Below are positions 17,432 to 27,446 of a stretch of DNA of 64,000 nucleotides, piece after piece (position 1 is the stretch's first letter; each line of letters begins with the position of its first letter). Position numbers and translations under genes: made by a program. Origin of the DNA: Pseudalgibacter ostreae (GTDB taxonomy: Bacteria; Bacteroidota; Bacteroidia; Flavobacteriales; Flavobacteriaceae); NCBI RefSeq assembly GCF_042427585.1, contig NZ_JBHMFC010000033.1, forward strand, positions 33,017 to 97,016, in the 5' to 3' direction. The notes beneath the pieces were generated by a model. The model was not told where the DNA came from. It worked only from the letters and a program-made list of their open reading frames with translations, and ran no database searches.

Positions 17432-18787
17432 ATGAAACATATTCTATTGGTTGAAGATGATGTCACCTTTTCGGAGATGCTTAAATTGTTTTTAGAACGG
17501 CATCAACATAAAGTAGATGTATGTTATACTTTACAAAATGCAACGGCGCAAATTAAATTAAAAAAATATGATTTAATTTTTACCGATTTACGTCTTCCCG
17601 ATGGCGATGGCATTGCTTTTTTAAAAGATATAAAAATAACTATGGCTCATGTACCCGTGGTGCTCATGACCAGCTATGCAGAAGTTTCTACAGCTGTGCA
17701 AGCCATGAAACAAGGGGCTTTCGATTACATTTCCAAACCTTTTAATCCCGATGAAGTTCTTGAGGTTATTAGCAATGCATTAGTCGAAAAAAATTTAGAA
17801 AAAAAGTCTAATGTAGATAAACCCAAAGCTCATAAAAGTAAAGAATCTTCTCAATTTGTGGAAGGTATTAGTGCGGCATCTAAAGCGCTTAACGACTATA
17901 TTAAGTTAGTAGCTCCTACAGATATGTCTGTATTGATAACGGGAGAAAGTGGCACAGGAAAAGAGGTTGTTGCAAAACATATTCATTTAAAAAGTTCCAG
18001 ATTTGATGAACCTTTTATTGCGGTAGATTGTGGCGCTATACCAAAAGAAATAGCATCTAGTGAGTTTTTTGGTCATAAAAAAGGATCCTTTACAGGTGCT
18101 ATTCAAGATAAAATAGGCCATTTTGAAGCAGCTAACGGTGGAACGCTTTTTTTAGATGAAATTGGAAATTTAACTTACGAAAACCAAATTCAATTACTAA
18201 GAGCATTGCAAGAAAGAAGAATTAAGCCTATTGGCAGTAGCGACGAAATACAAGTAGATATTAGATTGGTTACCGCCACCAATGAAGATTTATTGGAGGC
18301 CGTTGAAAAAGGCGACTTTCGAGAAGATCTTTACCATCGTTTAAATGAGTTTTCTATAAAAGTACCCAATTTAAAAGATAGAAATGATGATTTGATTTTA
18401 TATGCAGATTTCTTTTTAGAGCATGCTAATAAACAACTTAATAAAACGGTTATAGGCTTTTCAAAAGAAGTCTTATCTGTTTTTCAAAATTATCAATGGC
18501 CAGGGAATTTACGAGAACTTTCTAATGTTATAAAAAGAGCCGCTTTATTATCCACATCCGAAATTATCGATATCCATGCGCTACCAAGTGAATTAATAAA
18601 TCCTAAAAAAGAAACTGCGGTATCTTCACATAAATTTTCTACAAAAGAAAATGAAAAAGCGCTCATTATAAATGCATTACAAGAAGTGGGTAATAATAAA
18701 ACACATGCTGCAAAACTACTGAACATTACCAGAAAAACCCTTTATAATAAAATAAAAGAATACGATATTGACGATGCTAAAGAGTAA
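17432..18787 (+). CDS. NtrC-family sigma-54-dependent response regulator
   Basis: Response regulator of 451 residues with the classical three parts. The receiver has acidic pocket E8/D9/D10 and phosphoacceptor D52 (IFTDLRLPDGDG). The AAA+ domain has Walker A GESGTGKEVV, the sigma-54 contact loop GSFTGA, Walker B GGTLFLDEIGNL and the LPNLKDRNDDL-type sensor region. A Fis-type helix-turn-helix ends the protein (NKTHAAKLLNITRKTLYNKI). All residues needed to activate sigma-54 RNA polymerase are present. It follows the PepSY-like array after a terminator and faces the hybrid kinase gene tail to tail, so it is the likely output of that kinase and the likely activator of the array promoter. Confidence 0.93.
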   Translation: MKHILLVEDDVTFSEMLKLFLERHQHKVDVCYTLQNATAQIKLKKYDLIFTDLRLPDGDGIAFLKDIKITMAHVPVVLMTSYAEVSTAVQAMKQGAFDYISKPFNPDEVLEVISNALVEKNLEKKSNVDKPKAHKSKESSQFVEGISAASKALNDYIKLVAPTDMSVLITGESGTGKEVVAKHIHLKSSRFDEPFIAVDCGAIPKEIASSEFFGHKKGSFTGAIQDKIGHFEAANGGTLFLDEIGNLTYENQIQLLRALQERRIKPIGSSDEIQVDIRLVTATNEDLLEAVEKGDFREDLYHRLNEFSIKVPNLKDRNDDLILYADFFLEHANKQLNKTVIGFSKEVLSVFQNYQWPGNLRELSNVIKRAALLSTSEIIDIHALPSELINPKKETAVSSHKFSTKENEKALIINALQEVGNNKTHAAKLLNITRKTLYNKIKEYDIDDAKE

Positions 18788-18815
18788 ATAAACAATCCCT
18801 TAATCACTATTAATA

Positions 18816-21251
18816 TTAACTTAAATACGTTTCTAAAGTCGTTATAAGCTGTGTTAACTCTTTATTAAAAGCATTAAAAACTTTATCATCGATTGTATCT
18901 GCTTGTTCAAAACGTTCTAAATAAGGTGTTAGGGTTTTTACTTCAAGCAAATTAAACATGCTAAGCATTTTATGACTTAAATGATTAATACTTTTAATAT
19001 CATGTATACTTTTAGCTTGAATTAATGCCGCTTGATTTTTCTTCGTATCGTTTAAAAAAGTACTTAACGTTTTATTTATCGCAAAACTATCGCTATTTAA
19101 AAAAGAGCCTAAAGCTTCAGTATTAAAACTCTGTATGTTTTTAGAGGCTTTATTTATCTTTTTTTCATGACGCTTTACTACTGGAGTATCAAAAAAATGC
19201 TTTAAAAGACTTTGTATCTTTTTAGAGTCAAAAGGTTTTATTAAAATTTCGGAAAAACCACTGTTTATATAATCTTCTCGAGACATATTGGCCCGACCCG
19301 TCATCGCAATAATAGGTTGTTGACTATAAGATTTATGTTTTTTTAGAAGTTCCATAAAATGGATACCGTTCATTTTTGGAAGTTGAATATCGGTTAATAC
19401 CAAATCAAAATCAATACTATCAATTGTTTCTAAAGCCTTTTTAGCATTATCGAATACTAGCGTTTTTATGCCATACTGTTTTAAAAGATCTATTAAAAGC
19501 TGTTGCATGGAAACATCATCTTCAATAACTAAAGCATTTAAATTAAAAACAGCATCCTGCTCTAAAGTCTCAGAACTATTTAAAAGCTTATTAGAAAGCT
19601 TTACAGGAATGTTTAAGGTAAATGTACTACCTTTCCCTTTTTCGCTTTCTAAGCTTAAAATTCCGCCTAATAATGTGGCTAATTTTTTTGAAATATTAAG
19701 TCCTAGCCCAAACCCATTCTTTTTATGGTCTGTATGGGGGCCAACTTGTGTAAATGCTTTAAAAATAGTATCTACTTTACTTTTAGAGATACCAATTCCG
19801 GTATCTGCTACCGAAATTTCTAAGCGATTTACATTCGTTTCTTTTTTAAGCAAGCTGCTTATGGTTATGGTTCCTTCGTCTGTAAACTTATAAGCATTTA
19901 CAACCAAATTATAGAGAATTTGTTTTATGCGAAAAGGATCGCTAATAAGTAAACAATCTATAGCTTTATCATGGTTTATAATAAACGTTATTGGCTTATC
20001 ATCCACAATACTTTTTATGTTTTTAATAATGTCTTCTATATGTTTTTCTAAGTTGAAAGGAATCGATTCTACATGGATGTTACCATTTTCAAGTTTTGAA
20101 AACTCTAAAAGATCATCTACCAATTGCCCCATGTAAGCAGAAGCACTTCGTATATGTTCAATATAATTCTGATTTTTAGAACTCTGTGATGTTTTTTGGA
20201 GCAACTCACTAAAACCAGATATGGTGCTTAAAGGCGTTCTTAAATCGTGGCTTACCATAGAAATTAACTGTTCTCTACTTTTTAAAAGCGACGATGTGGT
20301 TTTATTTGCCTGTTCTAATTCTTTTCGATACCTCTGGGTTTTCCAAAAATCATTTAAAATAATGATAGAAAACACAATAATGATAATAAAACTGATTCCT
20401 GCTGCAAAAAGAATAATGTCTTTGCTGTGGTTTAAAGTAGCCTCCCGTTGTTTGTTCATCCTGTTGGAATAGCGAATAATATCGCGTTCCAAATTACTTA
20501 ACAGCTCTTGTAGTTTTCTAGAAACAGATAAATCGTTTTCAATAAGTTGCCGCTCTTTATTTTGTAAATTTTTACGCTGAAGGCTCGTTTCTATTTGTGC
20601 TGCTTTTAACATTTTTCTAGAAATAGAAAGCAACGAATCGATTTGTTTTTGTCCGATACTGCTAATAGAATCTTGAGGATTGTACTTATTGAGAATTCTA
20701 ACATATTCCTCAAATTTTATTCGGGTTTTAGCATCTAATGTTTTAGGATTTTTAACAAGATCACCTATAGTAACTTTACCTAACAGCGAATCTATTGAAC
20801 TTAGTTTATTTATGGCGTTATTTATAGATTCATCAGAATTATCACGACTCTTTAAATTTTTTAAATCGGTAATGTTTTTTAGTTTCTTATCAATAATCAA
20901 CTTAATACTATCTAAGATAAATACTTGGTTTTTACTAGAAACTAAAACATTTAAAGAATCTATTTTTAATACTAGTTTTTCATTTTCAAGAAGATATTCA
21001 TTAAATTTTGAAGTAGAATTTAATTGAATGGCGGCTCGGGCCAAACTTTCATTCTTATAAATATCGGCAATTAAACTGCCCGTTTTTAAAATTTCACTAC
21101 GATCGGAAATCTCCTGTTTTTGTAATTGTGTAAAAGTTTTTATTTCGGAAAGTACTAAAAACCCCGATATAGTGGCCAATATACCAAGAATAATATAGCC
21201 TATTAAAACTTTAAAAGTGATTCTATGATTGGATGGTGCCATAGTTTGCAA
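18816..21251 (-). CDS. Hybrid histidine kinase with receiver and Hpt domains
   Basis: Inner-membrane hybrid sensor kinase of 811 residues. Transmembrane helices near residues 14-34 and 276-300 enclose a coiled-coil-rich periplasmic sensor of about 240 residues. HisKA with the phosphorylated His in SMVSHDLRTPLS (near 334), HATPase (NLVVNAYKFT, DTGIGI, GFGLGLNISKKLA), receiver with Asp in LVLTDIQLPKMNG (near 619) and a C-terminal Hpt domain with His in INHLSHKMLSMF (near 759) follow. The built-in HK-REC-Hpt relay needs a separate receiver, and the NtrC-type regulator 28 bases away on the other strand is the natural partner. The signal is unknown. Start at 21251, or four residues later at MAPSNHR. 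Confidence 0.92.
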   Translation of the reverse strand: MQTMAPSNHRITFKVLIGYIILGILATISGFLVLSEIKTFTQLQKQEISDRSEILKTGSLIADIYKNESLARAAIQLNSTSKFNEYLLENEKLVLKIDSLNVLVSSKNQVFILDSIKLIIDKKLKNITDLKNLKSRDNSDESINNAINKLSSIDSLLGKVTIGDLVKNPKTLDAKTRIKFEEYVRILNKYNPQDSISSIGQKQIDSLLSISRKMLKAAQIETSLQRKNLQNKERQLIENDLSVSRKLQELLSNLERDIIRYSNRMNKQREATLNHSKDIILFAAGISFIIIIVFSIIILNDFWKTQRYRKELEQANKTTSSLLKSREQLISMVSHDLRTPLSTISGFSELLQKTSQSSKNQNYIEHIRSASAYMGQLVDDLLEFSKLENGNIHVESIPFNLEKHIEDIIKNIKSIVDDKPITFIINHDKAIDCLLISDPFRIKQILYNLVVNAYKFTDEGTITISSLLKKETNVNRLEISVADTGIGISKSKVDTIFKAFTQVGPHTDHKKNGFGLGLNISKKLATLLGGILSLESEKGKGSTFTLNIPVKLSNKLLNSSETLEQDAVFNLNALVIEDDVSMQQLLIDLLKQYGIKTLVFDNAKKALETIDSIDFDLVLTDIQLPKMNGIHFMELLKKHKSYSQQPIIAMTGRANMSREDYINSGFSEILIKPFDSKKIQSLLKHFFDTPVVKRHEKKINKASKNIQSFNTEALGSFLNSDSFAINKTLSTFLNDTKKNQAALIQAKSIHDIKSINHLSHKMLSMFNLLEVKTLTPYLERFEQADTIDDKVFNAFNKELTQLITTLETYLS

Positions 21252-21395
21252 CTACAATAGTTTTTAAAATAAAAAATGGATTACTGTCTTATAAAAACAC
21301 TAAAAAACAGCGTTTTTACAAACGATATATACTCTTATATATAACTATCTATTGCGTATTATAGAACACGAGTAGCACAACTAAAAACAATATTT

Positions 21396-22073
21396 TTAAT
21401 CCATATAAGAAACACGTCCACCAAATACCCTACTTTCATTTACAGTTTTAGGTTTTCCGTAAATAAATACGTTACCACCAGCTCTTATTTTAATATCTAC
21501 TTGATCTGTGGCTTTTATATAAGCATCTCCAGCAGCTTTAATATCTATTTCTGTAGATTCTGTAGTAACGGCTTCTCCTTTATAGGTCCCTCCTGTTAAT
21601 AAGTTTACAGTTTGTTTTTTCGCTTGGCCAGTTGCTGTAATATAACCACCTGAAACGGCTTTAATATTAGCATAGTTAACATCTATATCTACTTTAATGC
21701 TAGCGCCTTCCTGTGCTTTTAAGTCTATTTCAAACTGTTTAATGGTATCTTTTGAGTTTACTTCGGATCCTTCATTAACATCAATAGTTTCTAAATGAGT
21801 ATAATACAGTTTTACTTGGGTTTGCTTACCATCAAATAGTTTTGAAATGCTCATTTTTATTTTTAAAATGCCATTTCTATTGGTTACCAATACATAGTCT
21901 TTGTCTTGGCCAGTAATAACCACTTTGTTTTCAGATGATTTTATTAATTCTACTTGAATTAAATCGTAAACCTTTACCTCTTTAAAAGCCTCTACGCTTT
22001 TTTCAATACCATTTTGGGCACTTACAAAAAAGGGGATAGACAAGGTTATGATAAGAGAACATAAAAATTTCAT
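21396..22073 (-). CDS. Secreted GIN-domain (DUF2807) beta-helix protein
   Basis: Secreted protein of 225 residues. The start at 22073 (MKFLCSLIITLSIPFFVSAQ) is chosen over an upstream ATG at 22100 because it gives a normal signal peptide. The mature part is a head-GIN/DUF2807 domain: short repeated strands such as FEIDLKAQEGASIKVDIDV and IDIKAAGDAYIKATDQVDI with regular alternation, forming a right-handed beta-helix. Family members are common in Bacteroidota, are often called putative adhesins, and have no proven activity. It stands alone between the kinase gene and RNase R. Confidence 0.75.
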   Translation of the reverse strand: MKFLCSLIITLSIPFFVSAQNGIEKSVEAFKEVKVYDLIQVELIKSSENKVVITGQDKDYVLVTNRNGILKIKMSISKLFDGKQTQVKLYYTHLETIDVNEGSEVNSKDTIKQFEIDLKAQEGASIKVDIDVNYANIKAVSGGYITATGQAKKQTVNLLTGGTYKGEAVTTESTEIDIKAAGDAYIKATDQVDIKIRAGGNVFIYGKPKTVNESRVFGGRVSYMD

Positions 22074-22173
22074 GATATCGTATTTTATATTTAAACGCAA
22101 ATTATCAATAATTATTCCGCTTTTATTTACTTTAATAAAACATTATACTTTATAACTTTTATTTATTTAAATA

Positions 22174-24417
22174 TTAGACTTCAGTTTTTGCTTTTCCAAT
22201 TAAATTAAAGTCAAGATGTTTTTTTACTAAATCCGTATTTTTAACTTTTACAATAACTTCATCACCAAGTTGATACATGGTTTTTGTATTTCTACCCACC
22301 ATAGCATATTGATCTTGATCAAAAGTATAATGATCATCTTTCATATCACGTACGCTTACCATCCCTTCACATTTATTAGCTATAATTTCTATATAAATGC
22401 CCCAATCGGTTACACCAGAAATAACACCTACAAAGGATTCATTTTTATGCGCTTCCATAAATTTAATTTGCATGTATTTAATAGAGTCGCGTTCTGCCTT
22501 AGTAGATAAATTTTCCATATTACTAGAATGGTTACATTTATCCTCATAAATAGCTTCATTGGCAGATTTTCCACCATCTAAATAGTGTTGTAATAAACGA
22601 TGTACCATAACATCTGGATATCTTCGAATGGGCGATGTAAAATGCGTATAATAATCGAAAGCTAAACCGTAATGTCCAATATTATCTGTAGTATATTCAG
22701 CCTTACTCATACTTCTAATGGTTAAGGTATCTACCAGATTTTGTTCTTTTTTACCATGAACCGATTTAAGTAAATTGTTAAGCGATGCCGAGGTTGCTTT
22801 TTTATCCTTAAAATTAAGTTTATAGCCAAATTTTGAAACTATATTTTGCAAATTAGCGAGTTTAGTAACATCTGGCTCGTCGTGTACACGATAGATAAAT
22901 GTTTTTTTAGGAGCTTGTTTTCCTATAAATTCTGCTACCTTTTTATTTGCCAATAACATAAACTCTTCAATAAGCTTATTGGCATCTTTACTGGTTTTAA
23001 AGAACACACCTATTGGATTGGCTTGGGCATCCAATTCAAATTTAACTTCTACTTTATCAAAAGAAATAGCACCAGAACTCATACGTTTAAGACGCATAAT
23101 TTTAGCGAGCTCATCCATTTTTAAAATGGCTTGTGCAACTTCAGGAGAGGTATTATACGCCTTTCCAGAAATAGAAATATCTTCAGGAATAGCCGTATTT
23201 ATTTTTTCTGCCTGATCAAGTACTTCACTACCCGATAGCTTATCATTGTTTTCTATAATTTCCTGTGCTTCCTCATAAGAGAAACGCGCATCGCTATAGG
23301 TTACCGTTCTACCAAACCATTGGTCTTTTATTTCGGCTTTTTCATTTATTTGAAAAACTGCCGAAAAGGTAAACTTTTCTTCGTTAGGACGTAAAGAACA
23401 AGCATTATTAGAAAGGATCTCTGGTAACATAGGCACTACCCTATCTACAAGATAAACAGAAGTAGCACGCTCGTAAGCTTCATCATCTAAAACGGTACCT
23501 TCTTGTACATAGTGAGACACGTCTGCAATGTGGATTCCTATTTCATATAAGCCATTTTTCAATACTTTAAAAGATAAAGCATCATCAAAATCTTTAGCAT
23601 CTTTAGGGTCTATGGTAAAGGTTAAATCTTGTCGCATATCACGACGCTTTGCTATTTCTTCGGCATTTATAGAGGTATCTAAGGTATTGGCAAAGTCTTC
23701 TACTTCCTTAGGAAAATCATGAGGTAAGCCATATTCGGCTAAAATAGAATGTATTTCTGTATTATGATCACCTGGTTTTCCAAGTACTTGAATCACTTTA
23801 CCATGCGGAGAATCGGCTTTTTCGGGCCAATCTTCTAATTTCACCAATACTTTATCCCCATTTTCGGCATTATTAGTTTTAGAAATGGGTACAAAAATAT
23901 CTGTGTACATTTTATTACTATCTGCTACAACAAAAGCATAGTTATCATGTAATTGGATAACTCCAACATAGTCGCTTTTTTCTCTCTTTATAATAGTGGT
24001 TATTTCACCTTCTATTTTACCTTGTTTTCTTCGTTTATAAACATAAAATTCTACTTCATCACCATTTAAGGCTTTATTGATATTGTTGGATGCAATAAAA
24101 ACATCGTCATCAAAATCGTCACTAATAATATAACCATTGCCCTTAGCGGCTAAATCTAATATTCCAGTGTGGTATTCTGTGTTAACTATAGCTTTAAACT
24201 TACCACGTTCTACTTCTTCTATTTCTTTTTTACCTAAAAGATCATGCAGTTTTTTTATAATTTGATTTCTGCTACTGGCATCATTGACACCTATTTTTGA
24301 AGCAATTTGTTTATAATTAAAAGCTTGATTTCTTTCTTTTTTTAAAATACTTAATATGGTATTTGTAAGATTGGAAATGCCTTTACTTTTGGATTTCCCT
24401 TGTTTCTTTCTTGTCAT
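22174..24417 (-). CDS. rnr: Ribonuclease R
   Basis: Processive 3'-5' exoribonuclease of 747 residues in the RNase II/R family. N-terminal winged helix, two cold-shock-like OB folds, the RNB catalytic domain (FTIDPKDAKDFDDALSF with the metal-binding Asp residues, then HIADVSHYV and HYGLAFDYYTHFTSPIRRYPD in parts), and a C-terminal S1 domain (FVGVISGVTDWGIYIEI). It degrades structured RNA and helps in rRNA quality control. The start MTRKKQGKSKSK gives a basic N-terminus, normal for RNase R. It is transcribed leftward away from the large gap to its right. Confidence 0.96.
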   Translation of the reverse strand: MTRKKQGKSKSKGISNLTNTILSILKKERNQAFNYKQIASKIGVNDASSRNQIIKKLHDLLGKKEIEEVERGKFKAIVNTEYHTGILDLAAKGNGYIISDDFDDDVFIASNNINKALNGDEVEFYVYKRRKQGKIEGEITTIIKREKSDYVGVIQLHDNYAFVVADSNKMYTDIFVPISKTNNAENGDKVLVKLEDWPEKADSPHGKVIQVLGKPGDHNTEIHSILAEYGLPHDFPKEVEDFANTLDTSINAEEIAKRRDMRQDLTFTIDPKDAKDFDDALSFKVLKNGLYEIGIHIADVSHYVQEGTVLDDEAYERATSVYLVDRVVPMLPEILSNNACSLRPNEEKFTFSAVFQINEKAEIKDQWFGRTVTYSDARFSYEEAQEIIENNDKLSGSEVLDQAEKINTAIPEDISISGKAYNTSPEVAQAILKMDELAKIMRLKRMSSGAISFDKVEVKFELDAQANPIGVFFKTSKDANKLIEEFMLLANKKVAEFIGKQAPKKTFIYRVHDEPDVTKLANLQNIVSKFGYKLNFKDKKATSASLNNLLKSVHGKKEQNLVDTLTIRSMSKAEYTTDNIGHYGLAFDYYTHFTSPIRRYPDVMVHRLLQHYLDGGKSANEAIYEDKCNHSSNMENLSTKAERDSIKYMQIKFMEAHKNESFVGVISGVTDWGIYIEIIANKCEGMVSVRDMKDDHYTFDQDQYAMVGRNTKTMYQLGDEVIVKVKNTDLVKKHLDFNLIGKAKTEV

Positions 24418-25507
24418 GTAATTTTTGTAATCATATTGAATTTCTAAAGTTAATAGAAATTCTGTTATTAAATAGCAAGGTTTTAGGAGAAGATTTGCTA
24501 TATATTTTATACAAAACTACAATTTTAATATTAAAACAATGTTTCTTAAAGATTATTAAATAAAAAACTTACATATAAATACCATATTTTTATTTTTTAA
24601 AACATACTTAATAAATTGATAACCTTATTTTTATACCCATTTTATGGATTGGGTTTTACCTTTGTAGTATACACTAATTTAGAACCAAATGCTATATTTA
24701 AAATTTTCTTTTTCTATGATCCAAAATAAGTAACATCACTATTCTCTTATGCTAAATAAAAAGAATATCTTAAGTTATATTTTGAGGCTTTATTTATACC
24801 AACCTCATGTTTTACTTGATTTTAAAAGTGGTAGACATAGTACTAAAAGCAAAAGGAATGTTGTTCCCCTATCTTTATTTTAGTTTAAAAGAAATCAAAA
24901 AAAGTTTAAAAGCATTCAAAAAAAAATCTAAAATTAGAGTTATCCACATTATATATTATATAATTAGTTTTCTTTTAAAATTTAAAAAAATAAATGGTGG
25001 TTATTATAGCTTGTTAATAGCGGTATAACTTTTTGGTATTTTATTTTGTTTGTAATGAATTGGTAGTCTATTAAGAAGTAATTAACAATGAAAATGAATT
25101 TAAAGACTTTATAATTAATGATTTTGATATTTATTTAAACAGTTGTTAACAACCAAAGTTAACAGCTTTTTAGTTATAACTTTTTAAATTTTGATGTTTA
25201 TAGTTACCGCTTTTGGATATGATAATTTTGATAAAGAAAGTGATTTAAAAATTAGGTTTTTAAAGCTTAGTTTTTGATTGGAAAATTTATTGGATTATCA
25301 TAATTAAACTTTTAGAAAGTAATAAACACTTATTAACAAGTCATGCACAGAATAGTACACATGTTAATAAACCCTAAATGATTTCCATTGTTAATAACAC
25401 CTTGTACCTATATATTAATGGGTTACATTTTTAAATCAATGCTTTAGGCGGTTTCGTATTAAAAAACTAGACTAATATATAAATAGCAATCTAAATTCTT
25501 AATTTAC
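24418..25507. other. AT-rich gene-free gap with a perfect DnaA box, possible origin region
   Basis: About 1.1 kb without a convincing gene between divergent rnr and rpiB. It contains TTATCCACA at 24940-24948, the perfect DnaA box, followed by the very AT-rich TTATATATTATATAATTA. Six related TGTTAAYAA-type sites lie nearby (about 25011, 25077, 25143, 25330, 25361 and 25388). This architecture is origin-like. Against it, most housekeeping genes on both sides run leftward, and only one box is perfect. A 73-codon frame at 24807-25028 is rich in Lys, Ile and Leu and is not accepted as a gene. Confidence 0.3.
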
Positions 25508-25515
25508 TACCTTTG
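25508..25515 (+). promoter_or_regulatory. -7 promoter element of rpiB
   Basis: TACCTTTG matches TAnnTTTG and lies 27 bases upstream of the preferred rpiB ATG at 25543. This supports that start over the earlier in-frame one at 25513, which overlaps the element. Confidence 0.5.
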
Positions 25516-25542
25516 TATAAGGACACTTTAATATATACGATA

Positions 25543-25977
25543 ATGACCATCTCCATAGGAAACGACCACGCAGGAACGGATTATAAATTAGCCATTGTAA
25601 AATATTTAGAATCGAAAGGTTATACCATAAATAACCATGGTACAGATTCTGAAAACAGTGTAGATTATGCCGATTATGTACATCCAGTTGCAGAAGATGT
25701 TGAAAACAATATTTCAGAATTTGGTATTTTAATTTGTGGCAGTGCTAATGGTGTTGCTATGACGGCAAATAAACATCAAAAGATAAGGGCCGGCTTATGT
25801 TGGAACAAAGAAATTGTACAGCTTATTAGGAGCCATAATAACGCGAATATATTATGTATTCCGGCACGATTTACAGCCATTCATCAAGCAGTTGAGATGG
25901 TTGATGTATTTTTAAACACAGCATTTGAAGGCGGTAGGCACCAAAATCGCATAGATAAGATTCCATTATCTTGTTAA
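25543..25977 (+). CDS. rpiB: Ribose 5-phosphate isomerase B
   Basis: Cytoplasmic enzyme of 144 residues that interconverts ribose 5-phosphate and ribulose 5-phosphate in the pentose phosphate pathway. The RpiB/LacAB fold is shown by the N-terminal SIGNDHAGTDYKL, the SVDYADYVHPVAEDV segment and the active-site loop LICGSANGVAMTANKH, where the usual CGTG is CGSA. The ATG at 25543 is chosen because an in-frame ATG 30 bases upstream would start inside the -7 promoter element and add residues that other RpiB proteins lack. The stop codon touches the ATG of the next gene. Confidence 0.93.
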   Translation: MTISIGNDHAGTDYKLAIVKYLESKGYTINNHGTDSENSVDYADYVHPVAEDVENNISEFGILICGSANGVAMTANKHQKIRAGLCWNKEIVQLIRSHNNANILCIPARFTAIHQAVEMVDVFLNTAFEGGRHQNRIDKIPLSC

Positions 25978-26892
25978 ATGCACCATCACAGCCATACACA
26001 TTCGCATCATCATAACGACTTAAAGGGACGGAACCTCCTTATTTCTATTTTTTTAAATGTTATCATTACTATATCACAAATTATTGGTGGTATAGTATCG
26101 GGAAGTTTAGCTTTATTAAGTGATGCATTGCACAATTTTAGCGATGTACTCTCTTTGGTGGTGAGTTATGTGGCCAATAAGTTATCAAAACAACAAGCAT
26201 CCATTCACCGTACCTTTGGTTATAAACGCGCCGAAATTTTAGCAGCTTTTATAAATGCGTCTACATTAATGATTGTAGCGGTTTTATTGATCATTGAGGC
26301 TTTTAAACGATTTCAAAATCCACAGATAATAGAATCTAATCTTGTTATTTGGCTATCTGTTTTAGGTATTGTGGCCAATGGATTAAGTGTGTTGCTGTTA
26401 AAGAAAGATTCTAAAGCCAACATGAATATGAAAAGTGCTTACCTGCACTTGTTAACAGATATGATGGCGAGCGTTGCCGTATTGATAGGAGGCTTGCTAA
26501 TGAAGTATTATCAAATGTATTGGATAGATAGTGTCCTTACTTTTGCTATAGCGCTATATTTAATTTATATGGGTTTCGATCTACTTAAAGATTCTACTAA
26601 AGTATTGATGTTATTTACCCCAAATACCATTCCTATAAAGAAAATAGTAGCAGAAATAAACGCGTTCCAGTCTATTAAAAATGTACATCATGTTCATGTT
26701 TGGCAACTTAACGAAGAAGAAATCCATTTAGAAGCCCATATCGATTTTCATGAAGATATTACTTTATCTCAATTTGATGTTATTTTGCATAAAATAGAAG
26801 CTTTTTTATATGATGAATACGATATTAATCATGTAAATATTCAACCAGAATTTGGGAAAGATGATGCCAAGGATATAATTGTTCAAGATTAG
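25978..26892 (+). CDS. Cation diffusion facilitator (CDF) metal exporter
   Basis: Inner-membrane divalent metal exporter, probably for zinc, of 304 residues. A histidine-rich N-terminus (MHHHSHTHSHHHND) precedes six transmembrane helices. The metal-site motifs of CDF proteins are present: SDALHNFSDVLSL in helix 2 and HLLTDMMASV in helix 5, followed by the cytoplasmic domain with VHHVHVWQLNEEEIHLEAH. The HxxxD and HxxxD patterns fit Zn transporters such as ZitB/CzcD. The ATG directly follows the rpiB stop, so the two are translationally coupled, though no functional link between them is obvious. Confidence 0.9.
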   Translation: MHHHSHTHSHHHNDLKGRNLLISIFLNVIITISQIIGGIVSGSLALLSDALHNFSDVLSLVVSYVANKLSKQQASIHRTFGYKRAEILAAFINASTLMIVAVLLIIEAFKRFQNPQIIESNLVIWLSVLGIVANGLSVLLLKKDSKANMNMKSAYLHLLTDMMASVAVLIGGLLMKYYQMYWIDSVLTFAIALYLIYMGFDLLKDSTKVLMLFTPNTIPIKKIVAEINAFQSIKNVHHVHVWQLNEEEIHLEAHIDFHEDITLSQFDVILHKIEAFLYDEYDINHVNIQPEFGKDDAKDIIVQD

Positions 26893-27001
26893 TTTTTAAG
26901 CGAACAACCCTAATATTAGTATAAGCATGTTTTTATTTATATGAATTAATACCTATGAGGATATGATTTAGCTTTGATTGAAAAGTATTAAAAAGAAATT
27001 T

Positions 27002-27445
27002 ATGATAAAAATAGAAGTTAAGTCTTTTAATGAATTAACCACAAAAGAATTATACGATGTATTACAACTGCGCAGCGAGGTGTTTGTGGTAGAACAAGAT
27101 TGTGTATATCAAGATTTAGATGGTAATGACGAAAAAGCATTCCATATTTTAGGTATAAAAAATAATCGTATTATAGCTTATACCCGAATTTTTAAACCAG
27201 GCGATTATTTTACAGACGCCAGCATCGGTAGGGTAGCAGTGGCTAAAAATGAACGCCGGTATTCATACGGAATGGATATTATGAAGGCTTCAATAAAGGC
27301 TATCCATACCCATTTTAAGGAAACCACTATCAAGGTTTCCGCACAAACTTATTTAAGAGAATTTTATAAAAAATTTGGATTTAAAGCCATCGGTGATACC
27401 TATCTTGAAGATAATATACCGCATATCGCTATGATAAAAAAGTAA
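27002..27445 (+). CDS. elaA: ElaA-type GNAT N-acetyltransferase
   Basis: GNAT-fold acyltransferase of 147 residues, closest in pattern to ElaA: LYDVLQLRSEVFVVEQDCVYQDLDG split over the first 60 residues, then the acetyl-CoA region SIGRVAVAKNERRYSYGMDI and the C-terminal LREFYKKFGFKAIGD. The substrate is unknown for the family. ATG at 27002 is used; an upstream TTG at 26978 would only add eight residues. It converges with the LRR gene with one base between the stop codons, so no terminator fits between them. Confidence 0.85.
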   Translation: MIKIEVKSFNELTTKELYDVLQLRSEVFVVEQDCVYQDLDGNDEKAFHILGIKNNRIIAYTRIFKPGDYFTDASIGRVAVAKNERRYSYGMDIMKASIKAIHTHFKETTIKVSAQTYLREFYKKFGFKAIGDTYLEDNIPHIAMIKK

Positions 27446-27446
27446 T

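Noticed and set aside
24807..25028. A 73-codon frame in the rnr-rpiB gap
   Set aside because: Its composition (Lys, Ile, Leu, Phe, Tyr) is what AT-rich non-coding DNA gives; it overlaps the DnaA box and has no recognisable domain or promoter.
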